This document shows, one piece after another, positions 6,015 through 12,749 of a DNA stretch of 15,268 nucleotides (within the stretch, counting starts at the first letter, position 1; every line of letters starts with the position of its first letter). Origin of the DNA: Spirochaetaceae bacterium (lineage in GTDB: Bacteria; Spirochaetota; Spirochaetia; Treponematales; Breznakiellaceae); contig JAISZQ010000094.1 in NCBI GenBank assembly GCA_031269165.1, positions 1 to 15,268 of the forward strand, written 5' to 3'. The notes under the pieces were generated by a model, which saw only the letters and a list, made by a program, of their open reading frames with translations, was not told the origin of the DNA and did no database searches. The position numbers and the translations under genes were made by a program.

Positions 6015-8184
6015 CCATTTTATCAAATCGCTGTCGTGCTTAAACGAAAAAAAGTTCTTCGAGATTTCCCGCAATGTTCTGGGCGACGTGAAAACGCCCT
6101 ATCACAGACAGACCGTCATCAAACGGCTGGTCTCGTGCATTTCAAACGCCGAATTGCAAGAGGTGCTGTTTTCCTATATCACCGAAGACGAGGCCCTTAT
6201 CATAAACGCGGTGGAAATGCTTGACGGGCCGTGTCTGCACGATATACACGACTTTTTGGCCACGCGGTTCAGTTATACGGAATGCATCCGGTTTGTTATC
6301 CTGCTTGAAGAGCGCCTCGTTCTCTACAGTTATGTTAATCTGGGGCAGGAGTACTATGCGTTGAACCCCGTGTTTGAAGATATGCTGAAACCAATACTGG
6401 ATAACAAGGGCGCCCTTTTCCCCCATGTAAAAAAGAGCGGAATGCGGAGAACGAACCCCTCCGCGTTTACGGTCAACAAGATGTTTTTGTTCGCGTTTTT
6501 TTCGTATGTCCATGCGGGAAAGATCCATCTCAAAGTAAGTAACGAGCTGACCAAAAAAACGGAAGACCAGGCTATGGCCTTTTTTCAGGACAACGATTTT
6601 TTTCACCATTGTTTTTTTGATCTGCTTGACACCGCGCTCTATCTTGACCTTCTGTCCATTGAGGAAAAAGCCTGTATCCTCAATCTGCCGGCACTTGAGC
6701 GTTTTCTCAAACTGCCTGAGTTAGAATGCCGCGCGTATTTTGTCGCCGGAATGTGCGGCAATAAGAATCATACCAGCCTTGTTATGGATATTCTCGCGGC
6801 GTTGTCGCCGGGAATCTATTACACGCCGCCCGCTGTTCACCGGATGCTCATGATTATTCTCCGCGAGGCCGCGCTGGATTATCCTCCGCCGACTCATATG
6901 TTTTTCAAGGCGTTGCAAAAAATGGGGCTGCTCATCGAAGTGGAGGACCCGGAAACGGAGGAGAGATACTACGCCCGAGCCGAGGATTACGCGCAATCTA
7001 AGGATTACGCGCAATCCGAGGATTGCGTACGACCGTGCGTCAAAGATGACGGCAAAAACGACACGCAATCTAAGGATTGCGCGTCACCTCAAAACGCGCC
7101 GCCTTCCCTTGTGTTTGACGCGCCGTTTTCGTTTGTGATTCTTCCCCATGCGGACATCACGGCCGTTTTTGACGTCATTCATTTTTCATCGGTCGAGAAT
7201 ATTCGGGAATACCGCTTCACCGTCAGCAGGGAAACGGTCGTCCGGTGCCTTGAATCCGCCGTTTTTCAAACCGGTACGGGAAGCGGCGCGGAACGGGTGA
7301 AAGGGGCTCCCGAAAAAAATGCCGCATGGATTGTGGAACGGCTGAAAGCCTTGTCGGGCGACCGGCTTGACGAAACCCTCGCGTGGACGATCAACGAGTG
7401 GGAAAAACGTTTTGGCGAGGTCATCCTCCACGAGGGGCTCGTGCTCTATCTCGACAAGGAACGCCGGTATCTCGCGGAGACGGCGAGTTTGAAACCCTAT
7501 CTGGAAAAGGCGCTCTCGGACGATGTTTTTATCATCAATCCCGTCCACCGGGAAACGGTTGAAAAGCTCTTGGCCAAATCCGGTGTTGACATCATCGGGA
7601 AGGTTCGCCTTCCGTCGTCCGCCGACAAGAATAGCGACACAAAACGTTCCGTCCGCGCGGGTTTCCCGTCTCTGCCCAAACCGATGTTTTCGCAAGCCGT
7701 GCTTCAAAAAACGGCGTTCTCTCCCGCGTTTTTTACCGGAGAGCAAGGGCCGCACGAAGCGTCTCCCCCGGCGGCCGATTACCGGAAGCAGTTCCGTGCC
7801 GTGCTCGCGTCTCTGGATACGACGGAAGCCGAGACGCAGGAATTGCTTTCGCGGATTGACCGGGGCCTTATCTTTTGCGAAGAACAACTCAAAAAACTTT
7901 CTTTGCCCGGCACGTTCCCCTATGAAAAAAACAAGGCGCGCGGCATGGACTACTCAGGCAAACTCCTCATCGCAAAAAACGCGTTCGTCAGCGGCATCCC
8001 GGTGGAAATAACGTGGCAAACAGACGGCAAGGAACGGAGCATGGTCTGCACGATAGCGCGTCTTGAAAAAAACCATTTGGGCGATATGCTGATTTTGTAC
8101 AAGGACGGCCTTCACGGCACGTTGGAAATTCCGCTGGGCAAAGTGAGCGTGATAAAGCGGATAAAACAGTCCATTTTTGAATGA
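6001..8184 (+). CDS. XPB-associated protein with XPB-N-terminal-like and WYL-like regions
   Basis: This 727-residue protein starts at ATG 6001 inside the helicase gene. GGGAGG (5986-5991), nine bases upstream, is a strong ribosome site. Residues about 1-320 are helical and unrecognised. Residues about 375-540 (FSFVILPHADITAVFDVIHF... with EYRFTVSRETVVRCLESA) resemble the helicase-C-3 / XPB-Ssl2 N-terminal domain. The last part (about 651-724, KLLIAKNAFVSGIPVEITWQ... to PLGKVSVIKRI) resembles a WYL-type C-terminal region. The same order, a helical N-terminus followed by the XPB-like and WYL-like parts, occurs as I remember it in the actinobacterial protein encoded beside XPB (Rv0862c next to Rv0861c). 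It probably binds or regulates the helicase or its DNA, but the activity is unknown. Residues about 328-361 are an in-frame repeat linker (EDYAQSKDYAQSEDC). Archaeal XPB is paired instead with the Bax1 nuclease; no nuclease motif was seen here. Confidence 0.8.
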   Translation: MKTVDHFIKSLSCLNEKKFFEISRNVLGDVKTPYHRQTVIKRLVSCISNAELQEVLFSYITEDEALIINAVEMLDGPCLHDIHDFLATRFSYTECIRFVILLEERLVLYSYVNLGQEYYALNPVFEDMLKPILDNKGALFPHVKKSGMRRTNPSAFTVNKMFLFAFFSYVHAGKIHLKVSNELTKKTEDQAMAFFQDNDFFHHCFFDLLDTALYLDLLSIEEKACILNLPALERFLKLPELECRAYFVAGMCGNKNHTSLVMDILAALSPGIYYTPPAVHRMLMIILREAALDYPPPTHMFFKALQKMGLLIEVEDPETEERYYARAEDYAQSKDYAQSEDCVRPCVKDDGKNDTQSKDCASPQNAPPSLVFDAPFSFVILPHADITAVFDVIHFSSVENIREYRFTVSRETVVRCLESAVFQTGTGSGAERVKGAPEKNAAWIVERLKALSGDRLDETLAWTINEWEKRFGEVILHEGLVLYLDKERRYLAETASLKPYLEKALSDDVFIINPVHRETVEKLLAKSGVDIIGKVRLPSSADKNSDTKRSVRAGFPSLPKPMFSQAVLQKTAFSPAFFTGEQGPHEASPPAADYRKQFRAVLASLDTTEAETQELLSRIDRGLIFCEEQLKKLSLPGTFPYEKNKARGMDYSGKLLIAKNAFVSGIPVEITWQTDGKERSMVCTIARLEKNHLGDMLILYKDGLHGTLEIPLGKVSVIKRIKQSIFE
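6982..7083 (+). repeat. In-frame repeat within the XPB-partner gene
   Basis: An 18-base unit, GAGGATTACGCGCAATCT, is repeated at 6982-6999 and 7000-7017 with two changes. A partial unit (GAGGATTGCG) follows, and then a related inverted motif CGCAATCTAAGGATTGCG at about 7064-7081. The unit is itself palindromic (CGCAATCC-GA-GGATTGCG). It encodes an acidic, hydrophilic linker and keeps the frame, in line with an expandable spacer between domains. Confidence 0.75.
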
Positions 8185-8190
8185 GGTCTG

Positions 8191-8208
8191 GTTACGGGTC
8201 GCCGTAAC
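8191..8208 (+). terminator. Hairpin after the XPB operon
   Basis: GTTACGG (8191-8197), loop GTCG, CCGTAAC (8202-8208) is a perfect 7-bp stem six bases after the stop. It lacks an immediate T run, so it is a weak candidate terminator or an mRNA 3'-end stabiliser. Confidence 0.35.
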
Positions 8209-8290
8209 TATTCGGCTGCTTTTGCCCCGTCCTGCCGGGCGAACGCTTTTAATGTACGGCGATAACGTGTCGGTAGGCTGGTAGCACACC

Positions 8291-8354
8291 ACTGTCAACA
8301 ACGTAAGAATTTTGTCCGCGGATTGACGCGGATTTTCACGGATTTAATCTGCCT
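8291..8354. repeat. Family B element end, truncated copy
   Basis: ACTGTCAACAACGTAAG at 8291 matches the 17-bp family B terminus with one change. The next 45 or so bases (AATTTTGTCCGCGGATTG, then ACGCGGATTTTCACGG) match the reverse complement of the right end of the intact element at 823-1068. It runs directly into family A repeats, as in the intact element. The opposite terminus was not found, so the copy is truncated or rearranged. Confidence 0.75.
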
Positions 8355-8720
8355 GTCATTGCGAGCGAGCGGCACATTGCTGGGCGAAGCAATCCAGGGT
8401 GGGAAGGCCGCTTCGGCTGGATTGCTTCACCCTACGGGTTCGCAATGACGACCCCCTGTCGTTGCGAGCGAGCGGCACATTGCCGAGCGAAGCAATCCAG
8501 GGTGAAGGCATTCCTCGGCTGGATTGCTTTACCCTACGGGTTCGCAATGACGACCCCCTGTCATTGCGAGCGAGCGGCACATTGCCGGGCGAAGCAATCC
8601 AGGGTGAAGGCATTCCTCGGCTGGATTGCTTCACCCTACGGGTTCGCAATGACGACCCCCTGTCATTGCGAGCGAGCGGTACAGTGCCGGGCGAAGCAAT
8701 CGGCTCAACGCTTCGCGTTG
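8355..8720. repeat. Tandem array of family A repeats, 102-103 bp period
   Basis: Units begin at 8355, 8458, 8560 and 8662, each with GTCATTGCGAGCGAGCGG (GTCGTT in the second). Each contains GGCGAAGCAATCCAGGGTG (GAGCGAAGC in the second), a CCGCTTCGGCTGGATTGC or TCCTCGGCTGGATTGC segment, and ends TTCGCAATGACGACCCCC. The first three units are complete. The fourth switches at about 8700 to a CGGCTCAACGCTTCGCG hairpin segment matching the inner part of the copy at 1517-1626. The near-identity of the units suggests recent duplication. Long open frames across the array are repeat artefacts. Confidence 0.9.
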
Positions 8721-8744
8721 AGCTTGTGGGGAGGGCGCGTAGAG

Positions 8745-8977
8745 TGATTCTCCGCCGTGATTCGGGGGCGTTACGGGGGGCCTACAACCCTCAACATCCT
8801 GCTTCGGGCTTCCGGGCCGGGGCGTACTCAGTAATGCGTCCGTCCGTGGACGCTTGGGGTACGCCCACAAAACCATGCACCGCATGGTTTTGTCCCCGCA
8901 GAGGGGGTAGCGTAAGACCGAAGGTCTGGAGCGAGGGGGAGACTTCCCCCTTTTAGCAGGGTTTTGAAACGGGTTCG
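8745..8977. mobile_element. Family C element, left-truncated copy
   Basis: The interior matches the copy at 555-1107: TGATTCGGGGGCGTTACGGG, CCTACAACCCTCAAC, the GCGTCCGTCCGTGGACGC hairpin, an AACCATGC/GCATGGTT hairpin, and GGAGCGAGGGGGAGACTTCC. It ends GGGTTTTGAAACGGGTTCGC, an eroded terminus. The stretch GGGGGA-GACT-TCCCCC followed by TTTT (8935-8954) is the uninterrupted counterpart of the family B insertion site at 811-822 and could act as a plus-strand terminator. The end abuts the stop codon of the next gene. Confidence 0.65.
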
Positions 8978-8978
8978 C

Positions 8979-10406
8979 CTACTTTTCTCCGGCTTTTGAC
9001 AGTGCCGCTTGGACCCAGGCCGCCGCTTCGTTGGGAAACAAGGCGTGTACGGCCGTAAACTCGTTGAGAGCGGACCGCGCGTCGCCTGAGAAGTAGTAGC
9101 ATTGGCCAAGATAAAAACGCGCCCGTGCGGCGGCGTTCGGCGAATGGGTAGTCAAGAGATACCGTTGCAATTCCATGCGGGCAACTCCCCAATCCTTGCG
9201 AAAAAAAGCCCCGCGCACAATCACGCCAAGATTGTAGTCCTCGCCGGAAGTGGCGGTGCTCTGGACGTCCTGATTGAATACCCGCGGTTCCATGTTGCCG
9301 CTGAAACTGCTCTTGGGAACGACCGGGGCCGCCTCCGTCCGGTTCCGCAACGACTCCACCACCTGCGCCGATTCCGCCGAGAGGGAAGACGGGCTTTTCA
9401 CGGTGGAAAAGTATCCGGAACCGGGGGCAAGATAGGTTTGTTGCTGAGGGGCCGCCGAAAAAGGCGCATAGGAAGGGATGCCCGCGATGCCTGACGCGCC
9501 CTGACCGGCCGCGCCCGGTTGAACCGGCTGAACGGTGGCGTTACTGCCGGGATAAATAGCCGCCTGCCCGGAACGGATGTCTTCCTCGTAAAGCACCGCG
9601 TAATAGCAGGGAACATTCGACGGCGGATAATCGACATAGGGCGAGGTAAGATGGTCTTTCACGAGGGTTGCGCTCAAAATGTCGCGGTACTGGGTAAAAG
9701 GTTTGGTGCTCCGGTAAAGCAGGGCGTTCTTGCCGCGCTCGGACGAACGGTAAGAAACATATATCCCGTTGGGCAGGGATTGCGCCGCGATCTCTACGAT
9801 GTCGCTTGAGTTTTGCGAATAGCCGTTTTGACGGGTGACGCCGTAGGAACCGTAGGCGGAATCCCCCATCGGGTACTCGGCGGCTTGCTGAGCCGACTGG
9901 GGGATAGTCGGGCTACCCGCATAAGGCGTCGTGCCGGCGGTCCCCGTAACCCCCGGACTCGCCTGAATGACCTTCGCGGTGCCGTCAAGCGGCACGTCAA
10001 CAATGTTGCTGTAGGGCACGGCGATCTCGTACTTCACGCGCGTCTCGTCGCTTGCCACGACAATATAGTACCACATCCCCAGCGCTTCCACTTCCTCGAT
10101 AAATATTTGCTGGCCGTAGGGCACTTCGAGCGCCCGCGTCTGATACTGCGCCCCCGTGCCCGAAAAGGGAACCTGCGCCCGGTACACATAGACCGGCCCC
10201 TTCACGGACGGCGAATCCTGCCACCTCAAACAGACCACCCTGTCCAAAACCTCCGCACTGAGCCGCGTTACAAACGGCGCGAAAATGGCCGAACCGGATT
10301 GCCCGGTTTGCGTGGATTGTCCGGCTTGAGCGGTTTGAGCGGCTGCCCCCTGCAAACAGAGGAGCGCAAGGAAACCCGCCGCGAAACGTTGAACAGCGAT
10401 CATCAT
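8979..10406 (-). CDS. Exported protein with FN3-like domains and C-terminal TPR
   Basis: This 475-residue protein begins with a typical signal peptide (charged start, FAAGFLALLCLQGAAAQ, likely cut near residue 24), so it is probably periplasmic or surface-exposed. Residues about 42-138 and 203-293 are two related beta-rich, fibronectin-III-like domains: each has a segment like VCLRWQDSP or IYVSYRSSE, then VYVYRA or LLYRSTKPF, then WYYIVVAS or CYYAVLY. They are separated by a Ser/Gly/Pro-rich linker. Residues 392-475 look like tetratricopeptide repeats (ARFYLGQCYYFSGDARSALN...). The role may be a binding scaffold in the cell envelope; no enzyme motif is seen. No Shine-Dalgarno sequence precedes ATG 10406, and a second ATG follows directly. 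TATAAT lies at 10445-10450 on this strand without a clear -35. No specific family was recognised. Confidence 0.8.
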   Translation of the reverse strand: MMIAVQRFAAGFLALLCLQGAAAQTAQAGQSTQTGQSGSAIFAPFVTRLSAEVLDRVVCLRWQDSPSVKGPVYVYRAQVPFSGTGAQYQTRALEVPYGQQIFIEEVEALGMWYYIVVASDETRVKYEIAVPYSNIVDVPLDGTAKVIQASPGVTGTAGTTPYAGSPTIPQSAQQAAEYPMGDSAYGSYGVTRQNGYSQNSSDIVEIAAQSLPNGIYVSYRSSERGKNALLYRSTKPFTQYRDILSATLVKDHLTSPYVDYPPSNVPCYYAVLYEEDIRSGQAAIYPGSNATVQPVQPGAAGQGASGIAGIPSYAPFSAAPQQQTYLAPGSGYFSTVKSPSSLSAESAQVVESLRNRTEAAPVVPKSSFSGNMEPRVFNQDVQSTATSGEDYNLGVIVRGAFFRKDWGVARMELQRYLLTTHSPNAAARARFYLGQCYYFSGDARSALNEFTAVHALFPNEAAAWVQAALSKAGEK

Positions 10407-10454
10407 TCTATTATCGACAGACGCTTGCCGTTTGGTAATGGTAGATTATAGATT

Positions 10455-10659
10455 GAGCCTGTTCCAAAACCCCACGAGGTTTTTTTCTCGTGGTGATCCG
10501 GGGGCGTTACGGGGGTGGTAAACCCCCGTTGAAGGGGGTAGCGGAGGACGGCTCAAACCATTGCGGGGTATACCCCGCAATGGTTTGAGCTGGCCGGAGC
10601 GAGGGGGAAGGCGCGGCAATTTGCCGATTCCCCCTTTTGCTGGGTTTTGGAACAGCCTT
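10455..10659. mobile_element. Family C palindromic element, complete 205-bp copy
   Basis: The termini are GAGCCTGTTCCAAAACCC and GGGTTTTGGAACAGCCTT, flanked by GATT on both sides (10451-10454 and 10660-10663). The left subterminal hairpin CCACGAG/CTCGTGG, the GGGGGCGTTACGGGGG block, and the GGCAATTTGCC palindrome before the right end match the copy at 3848-4034 in inverted orientation. The centre differs: it has a perfect 40-bp palindrome at 10551-10590. It sits just upstream of a TATAAT sequence on the minus strand, in the divergent spacer between the exported protein gene and the cstA-type gene. Confidence 0.85.
10551..10590. repeat. Perfect 40-bp palindrome inside a family C element
   Basis: The arms GCTCAAACCATTGCGGGGTA (10551-10570) and their exact reverse complement (10571-10590) meet with no loop. 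The copies at 555-1107 and 8745-8977 carry different hairpins at the equivalent place, and the one at 3848-4034 has none. Confidence 0.9.
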
Positions 10660-10800
10660 GATTGATGTACGCCGGGTGAACGCTGTCTGAAGGGGGCTGA
10701 TAGCACACACCAACCGGCACGCCGCTTGGGGTTCAAGTCTTTCATGTGCGAAAATTCTTGCAAAATCGTTCTAAAATCATGCGAAATGGGCAGAAATAAT

Positions 10801-10841
10801 TTGACAACGCATAATTTATCGGGTAAAATAGAAATAAGGAG
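10801..10841 (+). promoter_or_regulatory. Promoter and RBS of the cstA-type gene
   Basis: TTGACA (10801-10806), a 17-base spacer and TAAAAT (10824-10829) form a near-consensus promoter. AAGGAG (10836-10841) lies seven bases before ATG 10849 and decides the start, although the frame is open farther upstream. The transcript would start close to 10836, giving a very short leader that begins at the ribosome site. Confidence 0.7.
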
Positions 10842-10848
10842 TAAAATT

Positions 10849-12336
10849 ATGGTATCTTTTATTATCGGTATTATAGCCCTCATCGTGGGCTATATCATTT
10901 ACGGCAAGCTGGCGGAAAAGATCTTCGGCATTAAGCCCGAACGTTTGACCCCGGCTAAAAGGCTCAGCGACGGCGTTGACTTTGTCGAGATGGACTGGAA
11001 AAAGAATCTGCTTATCCAGCTTCTCAACATCGCCGGGACGGGGCCCATCTTCGGCGCGATTGCCGGGGCATTGTTCGGCCCGGCGGCTTTCGCTTGGATC
11101 GTCTTCGGCTGTATCTTTGCGGGTGCGGTGCATGACTACATGGTGGGAATGCTTTCGGTGAGGAACAACGGCGCCGGTATCTCGGAGATCGTCGGCAAAT
11201 ACCTGGGCAAGACTTCGCTCTACATCATGCGGGTCTTCTCGGTGGTGTTGCTGATCTTTGTCGGCGTGGTGTTTGTTACCACCCCGGCGCAGGTGTTGAA
11301 GACGATGTTCGCCCCGGACAGCACCACCTTCTACTATGTGGCGATCGGTATCATCATTCTGTACTACATCCTCGCGACGATCGTGCCTATAGACAAGATC
11401 ATCGGGAGGATCTATCCGATTTTTGGTGCCTGTCTCTTAATCATGGCTATCGGCCTTACGATTATGATGTTTGTCTCAGGCGAGATCGCTAACATTCCCG
11501 AATTCGCCTTCACCAATTTCAGGCCCGACAAAGCGACCAACATCGCGGCAAAGCTCTTCCCCTTCCTGTTTATCACCATTGCCTGCGGCGCCATAAGCGG
11601 TTTTCACGCCACCCAGTCGCCCATCATAGCGCGGTGCGTCAAGAACGAATCGGAAGGGCGCAAGGTCTTCTACCTGGCCATGATACTTGAAGGCATCATC
11701 GCCATGATCTGGGCCGCCGTTACGATGGCTCACTTCAATGTCGTCGGGGTTGAAACGGCTGTTGCCGCGCCCGTCATCGTCACGAAAGCGTCTGTCGAGT
11801 ACATGGGTTGGATTGGCGGCATCCTCGCGGTCTTCGGTGTCGTGGCTTGTCCCATCACGTCCGGGGATACGGCCTTCCGCAGCGCCCGGCTCACCATTGC
11901 CGATGTGCTGAAATACGACCAGAAACCGATCAAAAACCGCTTTGTCATCGCGCTCCCGCTTTTCGCGGTGGGGCTCATCCTCGTGATCTTCTCCCTGCAA
12001 AGCGCGAAGAACTTCAACATCATCTGGCGGTATTTTGCGTGGTCAAACCAGACTTTGGCAACCATCGGCCTCTGGGCGGCCAGTGCCTATCTTGCGAAGG
12101 TCGGCCGACAATACTGGATCACGTTGCTACCCGCCACATTCATGACGGTCGTGATTACGTCCTATTTCTTCATGGGCAATGAGTGCCTGGGCCCGTTTGT
12201 AACCAAAGCCACCGGCAGTCCCGACGTGACCTATGTTGTGGGGCTCGTCATCGGTCTTGCGCTGGCCCTCGTGCTGTTGCTCCTGTTCATCACCCAAATC
12301 GCGGTGAAACAGAAGAACACGCTGAAAGAGGATTGA
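10849..12336 (+). CDS. cstA: CstA-family carbon-starvation transporter
   Basis: This 495-residue polytopic inner-membrane protein starts at ATG 10849, set by the AAGGAG site. The CstA signature is clear: NIAGTGPIFGAIAGALFGPA (60-79), AVHDYMVGMLSVRNNGAG (93-110), ISGFHATQSPIIARCVKNES and CPITSGDTAFRSARLTIAD. Strongly hydrophobic segments recur along the whole length, beginning with residues 3-18. E. coli CstA and BtsT are pyruvate importers induced by starvation, and CstA is also linked to peptide use; the substrate here is inferred only at that level. It is shorter than the roughly 700-residue E. coli proteins but matches the short CstA forms common in other bacteria. It stands alone, convergent with glgA. 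The stop TGA lies across the junction of a target duplication and a family C element; without the insertion the same codon would be TAG. Confidence 0.93.
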   Translation: MVSFIIGIIALIVGYIIYGKLAEKIFGIKPERLTPAKRLSDGVDFVEMDWKKNLLIQLLNIAGTGPIFGAIAGALFGPAAFAWIVFGCIFAGAVHDYMVGMLSVRNNGAGISEIVGKYLGKTSLYIMRVFSVVLLIFVGVVFVTTPAQVLKTMFAPDSTTFYYVAIGIIILYYILATIVPIDKIIGRIYPIFGACLLIMAIGLTIMMFVSGEIANIPEFAFTNFRPDKATNIAAKLFPFLFITIACGAISGFHATQSPIIARCVKNESEGRKVFYLAMILEGIIAMIWAAVTMAHFNVVGVETAVAAPVIVTKASVEYMGWIGGILAVFGVVACPITSGDTAFRSARLTIADVLKYDQKPIKNRFVIALPLFAVGLILVIFSLQSAKNFNIIWRYFAWSNQTLATIGLWAASAYLAKVGRQYWITLLPATFMTVVITSYFFMGNECLGPFVTKATGSPDVTYVVGLVIGLALALVLLLLFITQIAVKQKNTLKED

Positions 12337-12475
12337 GCCTGTTCCAAAACTCGGTTAGTTTTGACAGGCTCATGTAGTTTCTCGGGCTAAAGCCTAGTTA
12401 AAGCATGGCTTTAGCCTTGCGAAACTACGTTTTTAAAGGTTGCTGTTCCAAAACTTGAGGTTTTGGAACAGCCTC
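12335..12475. mobile_element. Short family C-related element made of three hairpins
   Basis: It is flanked by GATT on both sides (12331-12334, 12476-12479) and has family C ends (GAGCCTGTTCCAAAAC and GTTTTGGAACAGCCTC). Each end is itself folded: 12335-12371 is an imperfect palindrome, and 12442-12472 is a 13-bp perfect hairpin (GCTGTTCCAAAAC, loop TTGAG). Between them, 12374-12428 is a two-tier hairpin: GTAGTTTC/GAAACTAC enclosing GGCTAAAGCC/GGCTTTAGCC. It separates cstA from the hairpin at 12504-12538. Confidence 0.7.
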
Positions 12476-12503
12476 GATTAGCATAAACAGGATGCTGCTT
12501 CGC

Positions 12504-12549
12504 GTCTGTCCACAAAGCCGGTTGCTTTGTGGACAGACATTTTGTTTCC
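12504..12549 (+). terminator. Terminator-like hairpin between cstA and glgA
   Basis: GTCTGTCCACAAAGC (12504-12518), loop CGGTT, and its perfect complement (12524-12538) form a 15-bp stem followed by ATTTTGTTT. It is the probable original cstA terminator, now separated from the gene by the element at 12335-12475. Its left arm closely matches the hairpin at 14265. Confidence 0.6.
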
Positions 12550-12749
12550 GGTTACGGTCAACAAGTTAAGCACATACATAGAAAAACGGTCGTACCTATT
12601 CAGCCGTCATCGTGATTGGGGACTGGGTGTTACGACGCCGGGCATCATACGATGTCTGCGGGAGGCCGCGTGAGCGTAGCCTGCCGGGAGTGTTGCTCCT
12701 TATGGGCGGCGGGTTATCGGCCTATCGACAAGTAAGCGAATACGTCCCT
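12550..12749. other. Gene-free interval between convergent genes
   Basis: No gene is seen. GGTCAACAAGTTAAGCAC near 12557 resembles the family B terminus with a few changes (compare GTCAACAACTTAAGCAAA at 826) and may be a lone relic. No obvious terminator for glgA on the minus strand was found. Confidence 0.35.

Noticed and set aside
7186..7887. 233-codon minus-strand frame opposite the XPB-partner gene
   Set aside because: The plus-strand gene has a strong ribosome site, coupling and domain similarity. The antisense frame is Arg/Phe-rich without motifs.
8355..8720. Possible CRISPR array because of regular repeats
   Set aside because: The repeat covers the whole unit with no unique spacers, the units are about 102 bases, and no cas gene is nearby.
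8399..8956. Long plus-strand open frame of 185 codons with repeated LDCFTLRVRNDDPLSLRASG units
   Set aside because: It is only the translation of the 102-103 bp DNA repeats and a family C fragment. It has no ribosome site, and the same repeats are open in other frames and on the other strand.
10726..10848. Upstream extension of the cstA frame (MGFKSFMCENSCK...)
   Set aside because: A near-consensus promoter at 10801-10829 and AAGGAG before ATG 10849 place the start downstream, and the extension is not membrane-like as expected for this family.
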